Positions 25,481-37,858 of a stretch of 64,000 bases of DNA are shown here, piece by piece (position 1 is the first letter of the stretch; each line of letters opens with the position of its first letter). Where the stretch lies: contig NW_001799333.1 in NCBI RefSeq assembly GCF_000165425.1, positions 62,001 to 126,000 of the forward strand, written 5' to 3'. Both the position numbers and the translations under genes were made by a program. Below the pieces are notes generated by a model. The model was given only the letters and a program-made list of their open reading frames with translations. It had not been told where the DNA came from and ran no database searches. Origin of the DNA: Paramecium tetraurelia. Lineage: Eukaryota > Ciliophora > Oligohymenophorea > Peniculida > Parameciidae.

Positions 25481-25676
25481 ATTTTTTATTTATCTTAGTT
25501 TTTCATTTGATTTCTTTAATCACAATGCTTCAATTGATTAATTCACCAACAACTATTCTCAGCCATGATATTTTCTTTAGTTTATTTTAGAATTCATATA
25601 GGAGTGTGACCACATCTATAGGAAATTTTATCAATATATTAGATTATAATAAATTAATTGATAGATATATTTACTA

Positions 25677-26439
25677 TCATTTTCGAGTGTTGTTTGCTGA
25701 TGCAATTCTAATGCTTCTTGTTCCTCTTTCTGGACGATTAGCATAAAGATCAAGATTCTCTTTTTTCAAATCTTTTATTTATTTTTTTAATCTTTCCACT
25801 TATTAACTCAATTAGAATTCTGAATAAGGGACATTAGTTTTGCTCTGTAACTTTTGCTTTTCTAAATTGTTAATAGACTAAAATTCTATCATAAATTTAA
25901 TTACATTTTATAATTTTTACTATTCGAATTGCCTAACAGCCCATACTTTATTCAATTCAAAAAGAAGCAGTTAAATTTACTTATCACCTAAATAATCGCT
26001 ATCTTTATATTTTTCTCTAAATTGATGAGCTATTTCAAAAGCCTTTTGAGGAACCCACAATAAACATTCAGGGAGGTCTGAATTTTGTGTTTCTAAAGAG
26101 CTAAGAAATCTCAAATCTTTATTTTAACTACCTAATAAGGTTATAAGTCTTTGATTGTCTGTTCTTAAGTGTTCGACTTCAATCATAAAAGTTGCTGTTG
26201 CTTAAATTAAGATGATTACCTTCTTTTTACTAAGTAAACTTCAAATCGTCATTTTAATCTTTGAGAATTTTAATGTGATGATTTAGCTTGTGATTTTGAG
26301 ATTACAATTCTTTGATTTCTTTTTATAGGTCTTCAACCTTTTGTTAGAGTGCGAATGATGTAGCCTACAATTCAGCAATTTAACCTTGTTGTGACTCTAT
26401 CTAACTGTTAGCCCTCTTTTTGCTGGCTTAAAAGTTCAT
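25677..26439 (-). CDS. Coiled-coil protein, unknown
   Basis: A 247-residue protein with one 19-nt intron (26201-26219), near the lower size limit. The first 80 residues form a coiled coil (ELQATSFALQQKVEDLQKEI), followed by a helical region containing DLPECLLWVPQKAFEIAHQF, a second coiled coil (QVERLKKQIKDLKKENLDL) and a basic tail (RPERGTRSIRIASANNTRK). The middle block has the feel of a conserved ciliary coiled-coil family, but I cannot name it. It lies 32 bp from the next gene on the same strand. Confidence 0.7.
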
Positions 26440-26471
26440 AAATTAAAGTTGTTATAATTAAAATTAATAAA

Positions 26472-27613
26472 TCAAAAATACGCTTTAACTTTATTAAGTT
26501 TTTATCTATCCCTCTTCTTTTCTTGATCTATATCATGATATTTACTAAAAGTTCGTACTTTTTCATTATATGCATCATCTCTCATCTAATTTATATCTTC
26601 AAGAATAGAGCTCTTATCATTCAATTGGTTTTTGAATTTATAGTTCAACATATATTAGTCTATTTAATCATCCATTTGTTAAATTACATCCAAGACCTTT
26701 AAAAAATACTTTTAATAATAATATTGTTATTTACTGTATAGGTTTTTTCAAGAATGTTCAACTTATGGTTCTATCTTTCCTCATATACAGTGTTACATTC
26801 CTTTATGACCTTTTAGGTAATGTTTTATTTGAGGACTTGAATTGTTTTCAAAGTTTGTTCATAAGATTCTACTCCCAACTTAGTGCATGATTATTTAAAT
26901 GATTTTGCTATGTGACTAATTTAATTAATTACTTACACTTTTTCTTCCAAGAGATTCAAAATCTGTTCATTCAACTACCCTTTATGTTTCATGATCTATT
27001 GGTTGAGTTTTAAGTAATCCTAATATTTTTGCACTTTCATTCTATGAGTCTATATGATTGGAGAGGAGGGCAACATTGTTTTATTAAATTATTATGCCTA
27101 TCTTTTAGGTGAGTATTGAGTGAAGTTTCTTTATGTTAGGGGACTTTGTGCTTCACTGTTATGGTACATGGATTTGTTGTTTAATTTACTTCTCCTCTTT
27201 TTATGCAAAAAGAAGATATTCTTGTAATAATCATCATTGTTTTATTGTTGTTAATTGCTTTCATGTTTCAATTTGGAAATCTACTAATCAAATAACAAGT
27301 TTACAATAATTTCTTCCTCCATTTTAGCTTTCATTTATTTCATTCTTAACTTCAAAGTTAAAGGTCTACATGTTTGAGTAGCTTTTGCTGTAATCAAATT
27401 AATATAATCTTTATCATTAATCTCAAAATTTATTTTGCCATTCAACACGTTAAAGTACTCTTTATCTATTTTGTCTTTCATTTATTTCCTCTTTAATTTT
27501 AAATTTAGAGATCTAACTGTTTGGTTGGCTTTGGAAATCAGGTCCACAATGTAATTTTGGTTCATTTTCATATTATTTTTAACATTCAACTAATCAGAGT
27601 AATCTTTATCCAT
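26472..27613 (-). CDS. Repeat-bearing coiled-coil protein, unknown
   Basis: A 371-residue frame with one certain intron (26 nt, 26720 region, between LEKTYT and YFLKVLDV); a 21-nt in-frame GTAAAC...GATTAG segment near 27300 could also be an intron. The N-terminus holds two related blocks of about 50 residues: ANQTVRSLNLKLKRKQMKDK and KATQTCRPLTLKLRMKQMKA, each followed by an acidic stretch. The middle is Ser/Gln-rich and the C-terminal 190 residues are coiled coil (IKECNTVYEERQNHKLNILE). No known family was recognised. Confidence 0.7.
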
Positions 27614-27684
27614 TTTTTATTATAAACAATTATTTTTTACATTTAATTTAGAAAAAACAAACATCATTATAAAATACTATCACA

Positions 27685-30600
27685 TCAATCTAATAAATTT
27701 TCCTCGTTAACTATACTCCTAAAGTTTCTATAGAAGGAATCATCAAAAATTAATGTGTGGCGAGGAAACAAATACACACTCTACTTTAAATATAAGAATT
27801 GCTGATAATTATATTTATCGATCTTCGCAAAATAGAAAATAGCCAATACGATCTCAAAGGTCAGATAAAATATGCATAATAACTAAAATAATTGATTATC
27901 TATATTACTTATTAATTTAAGATTAAATTTTACGCTGAATCCACTAAATTGTTATAAAATTACTCTTTCATAATCTCAATTATGTTTGTCAAAATCGTTG
28001 ATCCCTCTAGCTCCAATAGCGTTGAAGTAGGTTGAACAGTAAAATTTAAAGTATCTGATTATTGAACTCGAACAGAATTCAATATGTAAATTAATGATTA
28101 TTAAAATCCAAGAACCAAATTACCTTACATCACTTAAGGGCAAAATGATTCGGTTTACTATTTTAATTCGTCACTCTAAAACTCACATAAATTGCCGGTG
28201 TTTAAAGTTGTGAAAAAGTCAATTAAATATTCATCAAACAAATAATCAGTGCTACTTAAATTTAGATTTTATTATTGATATCTACTAATTGAATTCAAAG
28301 CATTAAAAATAACAGCATAAGTTTAATTCAAATCAGTTGAGTTGAGAAAAGGATATCTCAGTGTTACTCGAAATAATATTTCTTTTTGAGCATAAACAGC
28401 TGGTATATCAACACCCAAATCAGATAATTATTAATAAAATGCTGCTGTTTTTTCATATTTTAAGAAATATATCCTGAAAGTCCAAAATAAATATATGCTA
28501 AATGCTGTAAACAGTAAGAAGTGACCAATACTAAGAGCAAGTCCTAGAATAGGCTTATTATTAGTAAGTTTTGTATTTGATTTTTTTGAGAAGAATTATT
28601 TTTATTTAATGTTGGACTTTTCTAATTAATTATCAACTTAATCGATGTCTATAACAAATGCTTTAATAACATCCATATCTTAAACTACTATTTATTATAA
28701 ATAAGATAATCTTAATTTTTCTTACTCTATAATATTTAAATCAATTGAAGATATGTATTTCATTATAGCACTTTTTTCATTACTATGTCTAATTTATTGT
28801 AAAATTATTAATAAAGTTATCAAAAAGTTCAAACCCCAGAATGGAAAATACCCAAACATCCACTTTTTCTTTTCTTAATTTGATCTCTCAAGTGTAATGT
28901 CTAAAATAACCACATTCAAGTGATCAAACATAGACTTTACAATTTGATAATCCTTATATGTAAAATAATAATATGGATTATCAAAGCCTCCTCCTTGTCC
29001 ATCTAAATGCAATTTGAAATCATATTAATAATTCAAAGTTATTATTATAATTGATCGTTTGCTGATATTATATTCCTGTCCTGTATTATTTGTATTCACA
29101 TATAACATAATTGGCATATATGTAATATTTGAAATCTAATCAATTTCACTCCTTAGAAGTACATCTCCCATGCTCTTTTTCATTTTATCAAAAGACTGCA
29201 TTAAGTAATTTTTGGGAAAAATTTATAACTAGGCAGCATAGGTAGCATTAATCGCCTTCCTAGCCAACATTTCTTTATAGTTAATCTAAGTAAATCTTGA
29301 TACTGAGAAGGACTCTAAAGGTCCTGTTACATCATATCTTACCGAAAGCAATTTAATGTCCTAGATAAAACCCCGGATATTGGATATCAAAGATAGGTTC
29401 TATTTTAATTATAAATACTTACAATTATTATGTAAATTTAAATTAAAACCACAAAGAGAATAAAGTTTATGTTGGCTTTCATTAATTTGGAGGAACTTTT
29501 TAAGGACTTACAAAGGGAATAAATGATTTCGAATTTTTTGTAAAATTTGGATTTTTTAATCATTGTAATTGAAGATCCTGAAGCAAAATCCCTGGTTTCA
29601 TTTTAAAATGTAAACTGTTTTTTAGTTATGAATTCCTCGTTCATAGATTCTTTAGGACTGAATAATTTTTAGTTCATCTTATATTGTTAATGAATAGGAT
29701 TGGTTTGTTCCTATTCAACCATTAAATCAGTAATATAAAGCTTAGACTCCACATGTTATGACTCACTTTAATTTAGTGGATTTCCTTTCTTTATCAAAGA
29801 GATATCGAAAATTTCTTAATAAGGGAAAGCTTTTTCGATATCTTCGTCTATATCCTCTTTCATTCTCTCTAATTTGTGAATCATCAATAAGTCATTCGTT
29901 TGTTACTTTTAGAATATACTAGTATCTAATTTGGAATCTGTGTTTCTATTATTGTTAGATCTAATGTTGTCTAAAGTAATCATATAACACAAGTTTTCAC
30001 CTGTAAACCTTTTCTCAATATTGATATTACTGAAATAGTCTAAGAATCTTTGGCTAGCTTATTTGCCATTGCTACTTAACAGGCGAATATTGTGGTTAAA
30101 GAAATTCTTGACATTTGATTAGATCAATAAATCAAATTCAGGAATGATGTTGAAAATAGTTCCAAGATTTTTGGTTGAAATGAAACTTGTAGAATATTAA
30201 TTATTTCCTAAAATTTAATTACTGATGTTTTCACTGCAATTAATAATATCGAAGGATTAATTTACAACCAAATACGATCTATAATCCATTTATTCATAAA
30301 AAAATATAAGGAATGAAAACGTTTGAGAACTACTTTGATTTAGACCAACCATCATCTCAATCGGCAACATAATTTTATCAAACAACTTAAGAAATGCGAG
30401 GTTCTATTACTGGTAATATTTATTGGTTCCTTCATCAAAAAATTACTCAATAAGTGTTCTGTGTTATCTCTAAACATACTCAGGTATAAAGTCATTAACA
30501 CTAATATCGAGAGAATTCTTCCATTTAGATCCATAAATTGATTAAAATTTCTTCATGGCCTTTTTAGATTGCCTTACAATAATCACATCAAGATCTTTAT

Positions 30601-32151
30601 TGATTTCAGCAACTATATAAGAAGGATTCTATCCAAATAATTTATTATAGACAGAGTCATGAAATAGTTAATATTTCTCATCATTTAATGCTTTGTTTTT
30701 ATTTAAATCAAAAGCTTCTATGTAGTCATTTAAAACTTCTAATAAGTAAAACTTTAAAACATTTTGATTGCTAGAAGCTATATAAATATTTAAATAGATA
30801 CTTGGAAATTTTTGATATCTCTCAGTCAATTCTATTCGAAATTATTATAATTACCTTATTATTTTTATTGGGTAATTTATATCTCCTTGAAATTTATTTG
30901 AATGCTCAATAAAATAGTAGTAAAATTGGCTCTTATCTAATATAGTCTTTTTTAACTTCATCTGTATGTATTGATCGCTGTTTTCATTAATGGAAAACTA
31001 TTTTAAAGAATCTGCAATTAATTTGTTATTTGGATTGGTTAGAATCATTCTTTCCATCATTTGGATAAGTACATCATTCTCAATTTAATATTTTAGAAAG
31101 TCTAATAGGCAATGAGTAGTCAAGGAGAGATTATATGAGTTATATTTGTTTTAATAATTTTCCTTAGAATAGGCCACTCTAAAGATGACTTATTATGCCT
31201 TTACAAATTGTCTTCTCCTAAACAATATCTAAGATAAATCTAGTGTTAGCTGCTCTATCTTTTTAGTTCTTTATTCCAAAAGCATATCTAACTTCATCTC
31301 TATGAGTTATAGGATTTTTTATTTAATATTCATCTCTTTCTTACAAATGCATTCGCATTTTTAGCAATTTTGTTGGTGTTCACAAATTATAAGAGTCATC
31401 TTCAACATGTTCATATTATGATTCCCATCTAAGCTCTCAACATATGAAAAAAGGTACTTCAATCTTCTCAAATCCATAGTTTATAATGATAAGCATTATG
31501 CTTTATGCATTAAATGTAATAAGCATATTAATATGAGAGATAACAATAGCCATAAGTTGTCTTTTATTCTATTCTAGACAATTAAAGATTCTATTGGTAT
31601 TATAATCCCAAAAGATGCAATGATTAGGGATGTTAAAACGCATTTTGTTTTTGCATATATTTTTAATTCTAAAATTTAATAAATATGCAGCGTTTGTATT
31701 GTAATGATCAAAATATTTTGTAATATTAGACCCAATTTCGAGTTAGTTAAGAAAAAAAATATCATTATTTGAAATATTCTTAATGGTTTTATGAAATATT
31801 TTACTTAATTGTTATTTAATGGTAATTATGTTGTCACTCTTAATATCAATCCACTTTAAAATACAATATCAGAAAATATTATGATAAATGCGATCTCCAA
31901 GATCATTATAATCTCCAGAATGATTCCATATATTTCCGTGATATTCATCATACATATTTCTATCAGCCAGCAAAAAAATGTTGATGAAACCAAATAATAA
32001 TAATTACAAATGTAACGGAGAATTACATTAGAGGTGTGCATTTCATGATACTATTGCCTTTTTGACTATATAATTAAGTATATTGTCATGAGTATTATTA
32101 TCTATTGAATGGTAAAGCATATACTGAAAACAATTACTTTTGATTGTTCAT
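27685..32151 (-). CDS. TmcB-like large multi-span membrane protein
   Basis: A 4.5-kb gene of about 1,450 residues. The N-terminal part has several membrane segments, then a Cys/His motif (LIICEHQQNCQKCECICKKE) followed by long helices, as in ciliate proteins usually labelled tiny macrocysts protein B. A middle PAS-like block contains DISVNDFIPEYVQRQHRTLI. The C-terminal half has further spans and a large extracytosolic loop, and the protein ends YRNFRSIVNEENLLD. The start is taken at 32151 through a 23-nt intron (32102-32124) to a hydrophobic segment; ATGs at 32089 and 32041 are in frame alternatives. A 26-nt intron lies near the 3' end. The biochemical role of this family is unknown; PAS-like and membrane parts suggest sensing. 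Confidence 0.75.
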
Positions 32152-32995
32152 TAACTATAAACAAGTATGGCCGCGTTAAAATAAGTAGTGATTAAAGTGT
32201 TGGTTCAAATTATTTTTCTGGGTTATATATATGATAAAAGTTAAAGGAAATTGGTTACACCTAATTTACAATTATGAGGAGGATTTATATAATCTAAGGT
32301 TAAGTAAATTCAAATTTTAAAAACTATGAGAGTAAGAAAATCAATTCCTTGTAATATGGTTCAAATAATTTAAGCATTATGCTAATTTTATATATATATT
32401 TATTTAGATATTATAAATCTAACTTTTATCAAAGTATAACAATTCTCAAGGCTTTACAATTTAAAATCAAGTATATAAATTACATTTAACAATGACGAAT
32501 ATAAATCTTTGTTCAAAATGAAAATTTACCATAATTTATCTTCAATCTATTCATATCAATAAATTAGATTATTCAATATCTACAAAAGTTTTAGATAGAA
32601 AATAAATTATAGTTAATACAGTCACATGATTGTTTTGAAGGCTTATGACAAAATTGGAAAGGATTCTTTTTTATTAAATCAAATAAGTATTTATATATAT
32701 ATTAATAACAAACTTAAAATATGTAAAAATGGAGGCAATTCTCATAATATCAACAAATTTTATAAGAAATTCACATCAATATTTTCTTATGCCTAATTAA
32801 TCCTTCAATATTCTTAACTTTTAATATTTTTTAAGTTTGTTCTGAATTCTTTTGTATAAATTGTTGATAACTTTTTTAACTTAAAATTGTAGAAAAAATT
32901 TCTTAGAATGAAATACTGTTAGAAAGCATTTTTAATAAATAGAAAACTCAGAAAAGAATAAATAAAATATATTGTAATTTCTAGGATGAGGATAT
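32152..32995. other. Long AT-rich gap without a gene
   Basis: About 840 bp of very AT-rich sequence with TATATA tracts and frequent TGA. Nothing coding or structured is supported. Confidence 0.5.
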
Positions 32996-33298
32996 ATGAT
33001 CTTATAAGATAATCAAATACAATAATGCGAATCATAATACTTAAAAAATTCTAATTTTGTATTTACTAGTTCAAATATCAAAATATTTAGAAATAATATT
33101 TTCTTCAACTTATTATATGCATCAACTGAAATTTGTGTTTATTTAACAATTAGATATTCATATCTCGATTATGAATTATTACAGTTTGATTTAACTGCAT
33201 TATTTAATATCATTCCAATTATTAATTTACTTACAGTTATTATTTATTTGATAGTCATTGTATAGTTGATAAAGAATGCTTATTTGCAAGTAATTTGA
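32996..33298 (+). pseudogene. Membrane-protein-like ORF, probably a remnant
   Basis: A 100-residue frame from ATG 32996 to TGA 33296-33298. Its second half is hydrophobic (YASTEICVYLTIRYSYLDYE, LLTVIIYLIVIVQLIKNAYL), suggesting two spans. A further open stretch in the same direction runs to about 33484 in another frame (IATPIAYSKNNVKETIY) without a plausible intron to join them. This pattern fits a decaying membrane protein gene rather than an intact one. Confidence 0.4.
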
Positions 33299-33506
33299 TC
33301 GATAGAACATTAATTAATCTCAAAATTCAAATTTAAGGAATTAATAATTATATTTATACTATTGCCACTCCAATTGCCTATTCTAAGAATAATGTCAAAG
33401 AAACCATATATAAATAAAAGTATGATTATATAAACTACTTTTTAGTAAGATCTAATGATCTATATAATTTTATTGAAATAAAGTGATAATATAATATTAA
33501 ATTTAT

Positions 33507-34927
33507 ATGAATCAAAAGGAAGGATAATCGATATCATTGCAAAAATTCCATCGCAAAAGTGCTTAATCTACTACAGATGATTCCTAAATGATTCTTCCTG
33601 AATTAAAAGGCAGATGTCTTAAAAGTGCTACAACGAAGCTTCTTAATAATAAATCCTTGTAGACTCCCTTAAAATACTACATAAACGAAAGTTTATAGTA
33701 AAGAGTAAGTGTTATACAATTATTAGAAAAGAAGTGAAAATCATTCTGAATACACCTTAATTGAAACTTACTTAGAAGCTTTATAACGATGTGCTTAAGA
33801 GGAGAAGAAGAAAAAATAAATCCAAACCCTACAAATAAATAGTTTTCCTATTTTACCTGGCTAAGTCATTAGGGAAAGAATAAAAAAATATGCAGAAATT
33901 TAATAAAGAGAAGTAACAAGTATACAGTGATATAATTTAAGAGTACTTTGTAAGAAGAGAATAACCAGCAAAAAAGCCAGTTTCTACCGCTTTAAGTACG
34001 ATTAGTTAAAAGAGCATAGTCAATTAAAGTAGTAAAATAGATGCCACATCAATTTCAATAACATGCGGTTCTAAATTAAAACACAAGGTTAGTTCTAAGA
34101 AATGGGCTATTTTCAAAAGGAATAAAGGGGAAACCAAGTTTTAAAAAATATATGCATTCTAAGATCAATAAAAAAGTGAAGTGGCATCGATTACTAAAGT
34201 GATGACTTGCTACACAACTTTAAAATTCTTGGAAGAAAAGAGAATTGATATGGAAGCAATAAGAATAAAAATCCCTGGACATGCAGAATGCATAGATGGT
34301 ACTAGTGCCTTTTTAAATGCAGGAGGAATAATGAATATCAAGTAGTTATTATTTGCAATGATGTTACCATCAGGGAATGACGCAGCATTAGTATTAAGTT
34401 ATGCAATCGCATTTTTAAAAACTTGTGATAATATTCAAAGGTATTTTAATGGACATTTTATTGATTGCGAATTGGAAATAGAAAAAAATAAGTTTCAATT
34501 AAGAACTTAATTTCTATAGATGATGAATAATCATGCTGAGAATTTGAAAATGGATAAAACTAACTATAATTCAGTTCATGGATTAAATGATGCTCTTAAT
34601 GTCTCATGTGCATTAGATATTTTTAAATTAGTCGAAGATTGCATTAAAATCAAAGAGTTTATGGAAATTGTCAATACAAGATGTTTTAAAACTTATGCAA
34701 TGACTGAATAAGGAAAATAAGGAACTTATTATAAATGGAAAAACACAAATAAGCTCTTGAAAAAAGAAGGATGGCAAGGCATTAAAACAGGAATTACTTC
34801 AAATGCTGGTCCGTGTTTTAGTGGATATTATAAAACAGATGATTTTGATGCAATTGTGATAGTCTTACAAAGTTCAAATATGCTTTAAAGATTTAAAGAT
34901 GCTGAAATTCTAATAAAGTTATTGTGA
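33507..34927 (+). CDS. D-Ala-D-Ala carboxypeptidase-like serine hydrolase (peptidase S11 type)
   Basis: A 458-residue protein with two 22-nt introns (33705-33726, 33920-33941); frame closes exactly. The first 200 residues are Ser/Lys/Gln-rich and probably cytosolic. The C-terminal 250 residues carry all three active-site motifs of penicillin-recognising DD-carboxypeptidases: SxxK as S213-I-T-K216 (VASITKVMTCY), SxN as S274-G-N276 (MMLPSGNDAALVL), and KTG at 412-414 (QGIKTGITSNAGPC). In bacteria these enzymes trim peptidoglycan; ciliates have no such wall, so substrate here is unknown. Introns and codon use are ciliate, so it is a resident gene and not contamination. No signal peptide is visible. 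Confidence 0.88.
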
Positions 34928-34938
34928 AACATTTTAAT

Positions 34939-35815
34939 TCAAAATTTTGGATGTGGAATCCTTACATTAACCCCAATCTTTACAAAATCATTTTTGTACA
35001 TAGCTAATTTAGCTTCTCTCATTCCTTTACCAAAACTGAAGGCTGGTTTATTTGGTTTATTAGATACCACTTGAGCTCCAACACTTTCTCTAAAATCATA
35101 GAATACATTTATACTGCACATAATAAGTCTAATTTTTATCAATATTCTTTTATTGTGGTATTTTTGGAGCTTTAGTAAATGAGTATTTTGGTGGTTCTTG
35201 CAATTCTGTTGAGAAATCCTTTTTTGGTTTGTAACTTCCAGGTCCAAGTGTAGTAGGAGTTGAAAATGAAACAGAATGAGTTCTTCTATTACCCATAGTA
35301 TATTTTGGGCCTTGAGCTCTTTCTGTTAAATCATAATTGGGACCTGGAGTCTTCGTAAGTTCTTTCTATAAGAATCGTTGTTCCTATCCAAATCTGACTG
35401 TTCCTGCAGACCATTTTCTAAGATGATCTGCTTTTTAAGGTTCAAACTTAAATTATCAATTAAAATACATCGATGTCTTTTCTTTTGTAATGATCATAAT
35501 GGTTTGTGTTGAGGCTCTATCTCGTTGATGTGCCCAATCTTGCACTTGGAGCTCTGGCAGCTTATTAAGAGAAGTTTTTGATTGGATTATAGATTGGGCC
35601 TGGACTATGTTTGCCTTTTTCCATTAATTTGTTTTCTTTGTATACTTGTGATGCCTAATATCTTGTCGAAGTTCCGAAACCAAAGGCAGGAACATTTGGA
35701 ACAGTTGACAATAACTCTAAATTCAAATTACGATTATACTCTTTCCAAATGAAGAATTTCTATTGTGATTTTCAAACTCAATCAAGTCATTGGGACTATG
35801 TGATGCTTTGCTCAT
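34939..35815 (-). CDS. STPGR/SHIPPO-repeat (ODF3-like) ciliary protein
   Basis: A 268-residue protein with introns at about 35724-35746, 35455-35476 and 35090-35114; the total closes the frame. It carries repeated Pro-Gly-x-Tyr motifs of the SHIPPO/STPGR type: HSPGPIYNP, KTPGPNYDLTE and TLGPGSYKPKK, with intervening FxFG-type segments (PAFGFGTS, PAFSFGKGMREA). It ends RIPHPKF. Proteins of this family (ODF3, CIMAP) line the inside or outside of axonemal microtubules. Its 3' end is 11 bp from the convergent hydrolase gene. Confidence 0.85.
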
Positions 35816-35899
35816 AAATATTAATTTAAAAATCAAATTATTTATTGCTTCTTATTAATGTAACAACGTTGCATAATATTAAGAACTCGGAATTATTAA

Positions 35900-36843
35900 A
35901 TGAATTTTATAATGAACAAAAGAACATAGAAAGCCTCTAAAAGTTTCATAAAAACTCTAAAATCTATTCTTGAAGTATTATCACCGATAATGTATTCTTT
36001 AGAATGATGAGTATTCCTCCATTATTTAATGTACTCCTGAAAACGATGGCTTCATTATCTTGGATTAAAAGTCTTTAGAAAATATTATATTGCCTCAGCA
36101 TTATAAAATTAAGAGTTTCGATAGCTTTCGAAGGTACTCATGATTATTCCATTAGATCTCTAAACATATATGGGTTCCAAGTCAAGAAGCGCAAGGATGG
36201 CAAGAAGCTCTATTACAATAAGAATAACAATTTCAGTAATGAAACTACCATCAAAAGAGCCCCTTAAAAACTAACCCAAGAAAATCTTGACCTCTTGGAT
36301 TAGACAAACTTGTAACTCTATTTTTAACTCATGGAACTAAAATAATAATAGGAGTCTTTATTTTAATAAACTTAAAAGGTAATCTAATTACAACAATTAA
36401 TTTCGAATTAAATGAAAAATTTGCTGATAGTATTAGTATAAATTTAATACCAAGCGCTATTCAAAAGGAGCAATTTATGAAATGGCTCTTGTTTAGAAAT
36501 TCCCTAAATTCTTTTTAATGTTCTTTCAATCCCTATAGAACCAAACATATAGTATTTTAAATCTTTAAAATTAGAGAAACACATAACAAAATCAATTTAA
36601 TTGGTCACTAAATAATTTCACACAGCCCAGAATCCTGAGATCAAATTACCAAACACTAATAATGTTTGTTAATTGCTAAGTAAACACCTGCAATAGTTTA
36701 AATTCAATTTATCATTCAATATCTAGCTACTCTTTAATAATTTAGATCAACCAGAAGAAATTGAGCAATCAATACATGAAAATGAAAGCAATTTTAGTAA
36801 CTATTTTTGTTTAAACTAAAAATAAAATAACTCCTAGATTTGA
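35900..36843 (+). CDS. Heat-shock-factor-type DNA-binding protein
   Basis: A 281-residue protein. The N-terminal 90 residues form an HSF-type winged helix: FIKTLKSILENDEYSSIIQC, then DGFIILDQKSLENIILPQHY, and the recognition-helix block SFDSFRRSLNIYGFQVKKR, equivalent to SFVRQLNMYGFHK in canonical HSFs. A Gln/Leu-rich helical region follows (LQLYFQLMELKQQQESLFQQ), a likely oligomerisation zipper, then a polar tail. Introns 35975-36002, 36134-36155, 36430-36454 and 36552-36574 close the frame exactly; without the third the protein would stop at 36480. It probably binds heat-shock elements in the nucleus. The DNA-binding domain is somewhat diverged at the N-terminal Trp position. Confidence 0.85.
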
Positions 36844-36907
36844 AACAATAATATATTTATCTATATTTAATTAAAATTATCAACTAACTTAAATAGATAT
36901 GTAATAG

Positions 36908-37804
36908 TCAATGTTGTTTTTTTAATTATTATTTGATCTCTTATATTTAATTCCTTAGTTCCCTATTTTGATTAATTACATCTTGTAGGTTTTAATCTTC
37001 TTTCAATTTAATTTCATACTCCTTTAGCATCTCCAATTCTAACTCATATTTCTTTTTCTCCAAAAGTGCTTAATCTGCCTATTTTTTCAAAATATTTAGT
37101 TTATCATTTAATCTTGCTTTTGATTTTTCATACCATTAAAGGAAGGTCTATTAAAATGTATTGAGCATAATTTCTGAATTTTCAATTGACATCTATTGGC
37201 AATCTGCATCATATAATAAAACATATTTAATATAATTGTTTAAGCTTTAAATCAGACTTAAGGTTGCTGAATATGTTTCTTATTAATAATATTTCATCGC
37301 TTCCAACCCATGATGTACATCATTTTTATATATTTGATAATTCTAAAGATCTTCTATCAATAATGATAGCACTGTTTTAAGATTATTTTCTATAAATTCA
37401 TTATCAATTGTTAACTCTTTTGATTGTTATTCCAGGTATTCTGGAATAAAATGCTTTGCTATTTGATTCAATTTTAAGAAAGCTTAATTGATAGTTACAT
37501 CATCTGACCCCATAAATTTTGTGTCTAGCTTAAATTGATTAAGGAATGAATCTGAATAATTGCATAATTTCAGCCATTGTTCTTTCTTATTTTCTAAAAG
37601 GACTCTTCGATAGGCCTTTATGATTATTTCTCGTTAACTGGGTTAAATTTGCTTATTCAAAATAAATTCGAGTAATTCTTTTAATATTAGTTTTTGCTTT
37701 TATTTTTTATCTTGTTATTGATTGATAACATTGTCTTTTAATTCATAATAATGACCTCTATCGATGACTTCTGCATCTATTGGAAATAGAACAGGTTTTA
37801 GCAT
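36908..37804 (-). CDS. Coiled-coil protein, unknown
   Basis: An intronless 298-residue protein, opened only by the ciliate code (many TAA/TAG). It begins MLKPVLFPIDAEVIDRGHYY, has a helical middle (EIIIKAYRRVLLENKKEQWL) and ends in a long coiled coil (NILKKQADQALLEKKKYELE) running to the C-terminus. No domain was recognised. It is 54 bp from the B-box/Kelch gene on the same strand. Confidence 0.75.
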
Positions 37805-37858
37805 AGTCTTTTTTGAATTTAAATTATAATAGTTAAAATAGAAACTTATTAATTAAAA

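Noticed and set aside
36478-36480. TGA as the end of the heat-shock-factor-type gene
   Set aside because: It lies just past a well-formed 25-nt intron (36430-36454); splicing it and a second intron gives a longer protein with exact frame closure.
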